The position numbers and the translations under genes are program-made. From NCBI GenBank assembly GCA_015068905.1, contig SVJQ01000007.1, forward strand, positions 1 through 64,000: a stretch of 64,000 nucleotides of DNA. Reading direction: 5' to 3'. Source of the DNA: Oscillospiraceae bacterium. GTDB taxonomy: Bacteria > Bacillota > Clostridia > UBA1381 > UBA9506. How positions within the stretch are numbered: position 1 is the first letter of the stretch; each line of letters starts with the position of its first letter. The notes beneath the pieces are model-generated. The model was not told the origin of the DNA. It saw only the letters and a list, made by a program, of their open reading frames with translations, and did no database searches. Shown one piece after another: positions 62,698 to 64,000 of the stretch.

Positions 62698-63148
62698 ATC
62701 CCTGATTTTTCTCTTTTAAAGCCCTATCCATCTGCCGTTTTGCATCGCGGCTTGCAATATCGCTTCGCTTGTCATACAGCTTTTTACCACGACAAAGCCC
62801 GATCTGAAGTTTTACCAGACTGTCTTTTAAATAAACAGACAGAGGAATGACGGAATAGCCTTTTTGCTTAACGGCGCCGAAGAGATAGTTAATCTCGCGC
62901 TTGTGGAGTAGCAGTCGGCGATCCCTGAGGGGGTCTTTGTTAAAAATATTCCCCTGTTCATAGGGGCTGATGTGCATGTTTTTAATAAAGGCTTCGCCCT
63001 CGTGAAAACTCACAAAGCTGTCCTTTAAGTTTAAGGCACCCTTGCGGATGGACTTAACCTCTGTGCCGCTTAGGGCAATGCCGGCTTCAAAGGTTTCTTC
63101 AATAAAATAGTCATGCCGGGCTTTTCGGTTTTCTGAAAGGGTTTTCAC
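62696..63148 (-). CDS. smpB: SsrA-binding protein SmpB
   Basis: The 150-residue protein is full length. It has [38 protein letters not shown], the KREINYLFG segment and the basic C-terminal tail ([18 protein letters not shown]) that mimics an anticodon stem in the ribosome. It brings tmRNA, encoded at 43343, to stalled ribosomes. The start is GTG at 63148, with AAGGAGG 9 bases upstream. It follows mutS by 17 bases. Confidence 0.96.
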   Translation of the reverse strand: MKTLSENRKARHDYFIEETFEAGIALSGTEVKSIRKGALNLKDSFVSFHEGEAFIKNMHISPYEQGNIFNKDPLRDRRLLLHKREINYLFGAVKQKGYSVIPLSVYLKDSLVKLQIGLCRGKKLYDKRSDIASRDAKRQMDRALKEKNQG

Positions 63149-63165
63149 AGGCGCATACCTCCTTG

Positions 63166-64000
63166 TTAGCTTTTTGCAATGTTTTGCAGTTCATAGAGCA
63201 GGTTTAGTGCTTCAATGGGGGTCAGGGTTGCAAGGTCTAAGTTTTCAATACGGTCGGCAATTTCGGCACCGCGCAGGTCACCAAAGCCAAGCTGACCGCT
63301 TGCCTCCTGCACGGGAGCAGCTTCGGGAACGAGCGCTTTTCGGCCGTCTTTTGACTCAATATCCGCCAGAATTTCCTTCGCACGGCTGATGACCTGACCG
63401 GGGAGATTGGCAAGAGCTGCCACCTCAATACCATAGCTGTCATCGGCACCGCCTTTGACAATTCTGCGGAGGAAGGTGACGCTGTCGCCCCGCTTTTTGC
63501 AGGCAATGGAATAGTTTTTAATGCCGGAAAGCGCACCCTCTAGTGCTGTCATTTCGTGGTAATGGGTTGCAAAGAGGGTCTTGGCACCCAAGCGTTTGGG
63601 ATTTGCTATGTATTCTGCCACACTCCAGGCAATGGATAACCCGTCATAGGTGCTGGTGCCGCGGCCAATTTCGTCTAACAGCAAAAGGCTTTTTTGAGTG
63701 GCATTTTTTAGAATTTCAGACAGTTCTGTCATTTCTACCATAAAGGTACTCTGTCCGGCGGCGAGGTCATCGGATGCACCGATTCTGGTGAAAATTTTAT
63801 CACAGATACCAACGGTGCAGGCCTCAGCCGGTACAAAAGAGCCAATCTGCGCCATAATCACAATCAGGGCAACCTGACGCATATAGGTAGACTTACCCGC
63901 CATATTAGGACCGGTAATGATTAAGAAACGGTCATCCTTGCAGTTGAGCATAGCATCATTGGGGACAAACAGCTCATTTTTCAGCATTTTTTCCACCACG
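63166..64000 (-). CDS. mutS: DNA mismatch repair protein MutS, C-terminal part
   Basis: The frame is open to the right edge, so the N-terminal two thirds lie outside the window. The visible 277 residues form the ATPase domain: Walker [16 protein letters not shown], the [14 protein letters not shown] signature, Walker [18 protein letters not shown] and ATHYHEM, followed by the C-terminal helical tail. MutS recognises mismatched bases and recruits MutL. Confidence 0.95.
   Translation of the reverse strand, partial: VVEKMLKNELFVPNDAMLNCKDDRFLIITGPNMAGKSTYMRQVALIVIMAQIGSFVPAEACTVGICDKIFTRIGASDDLAAGQSTFMVEMTELSEILKNATQKSLLLLDEIGRGTSTYDGLSIAWSVAEYIANPKRLGAKTLFATHYHEMTALEGALSGIKNYSIACKKRGDSVTFLRRIVKGGADDSYGIEVAALANLPGQVISRAKEILADIESKDGRKALVPEAAPVQEASGQLGFGDLRGAEIADRIENLDLATLTPIEALNLLYELQNIAKS

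Overview
The window looks like a chromosomal segment of an anaerobic, probably endospore-forming Clostridia bacterium (Firmicutes). The reasons are Gram-positive ribosome binding sites, SLH-domain surface proteins, a SpoVAE-like protein, an ECF transporter S component, and the clostridial order ylxM-ffh-rpsP-khpA. Names of families are from reading the proteins, not from a database search.

Left part, 1-10008: the end of one unidentified gene, a secreted protein with two beta-sandwich modules (634-2022), and a 2532-residue secreted heparinase II/III-type lyase that ends in three SLH domains. Between them lie GC-rich palindromic intergenic repeats.

Middle part, 10383-43355: a stretch of about 33 kb bounded by two 98-bp direct repeats that differ at only two positions. 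The right copy holds the 3' end and terminator of an intact tmRNA gene (ssrA, minus strand, 43343-43686); the left copy carries the last 13 nt of ssrA plus the same terminator. This is the layout expected of an element inserted at the ssrA 3' end. Its left third (10.6-22.1 kb) is mobile-element-like and locally AT-rich: an intact large serine recombinase beside the left repeat, a leftward operon with a DUF927 ATPase and a DUF669-like protein, a divergent winged-helix regulator, a HicA-HicB-SecB-like toxin-antitoxin-chaperone cassette, a second serine recombinase broken by one stop codon, DUF1643, DpnD/PcfM-like and DUF3846 proteins, and an array of 11-bp phased repeats. Its right two thirds (22.7-43.1 kb) are a sugar locus: a ROK regulator with a putative operator, a cytoplasmic GH20 enzyme, decayed remnants of a GH94-like phosphorylase and another enzyme, then a long rightward operon of two SLH proteins, a solute-binding lipoprotein, a secreted heparinase II/III-type lyase with a discoidin-like domain, two related beta-sandwich proteins and two sugar ABC permeases. 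The likely scheme is cell-surface lyase cleavage of a hexosamine-containing acidic glycan, uptake of oligosaccharides by the ABC transporter (ATPase supplied elsewhere), and intracellular hexosaminidase trimming under ROK control. The substrate is inferred only.

Right part, 43.3-64.0 kb: core chromosome. It holds ssrA, hslO, trkA-trkH, a tautomerase, an AraC regulator with rhaA-rhaD, a small lipoprotein, a small accessory patch (a PD-(D/E)XK nuclease-like gene with a partner and an ADP-ribosylglycohydrolase stub), uppP, a cytidylate kinase-like gene, a UPF0340 gene, an ECF S component, a DUF3343 gene, pyrE, radC, spoVAE-like, a YebC-family gene, rpsT, ylxM-ffh-rpsP-khpA, smpB and the end of mutS. 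Both trans-translation partners, ssrA and smpB, are in the window.
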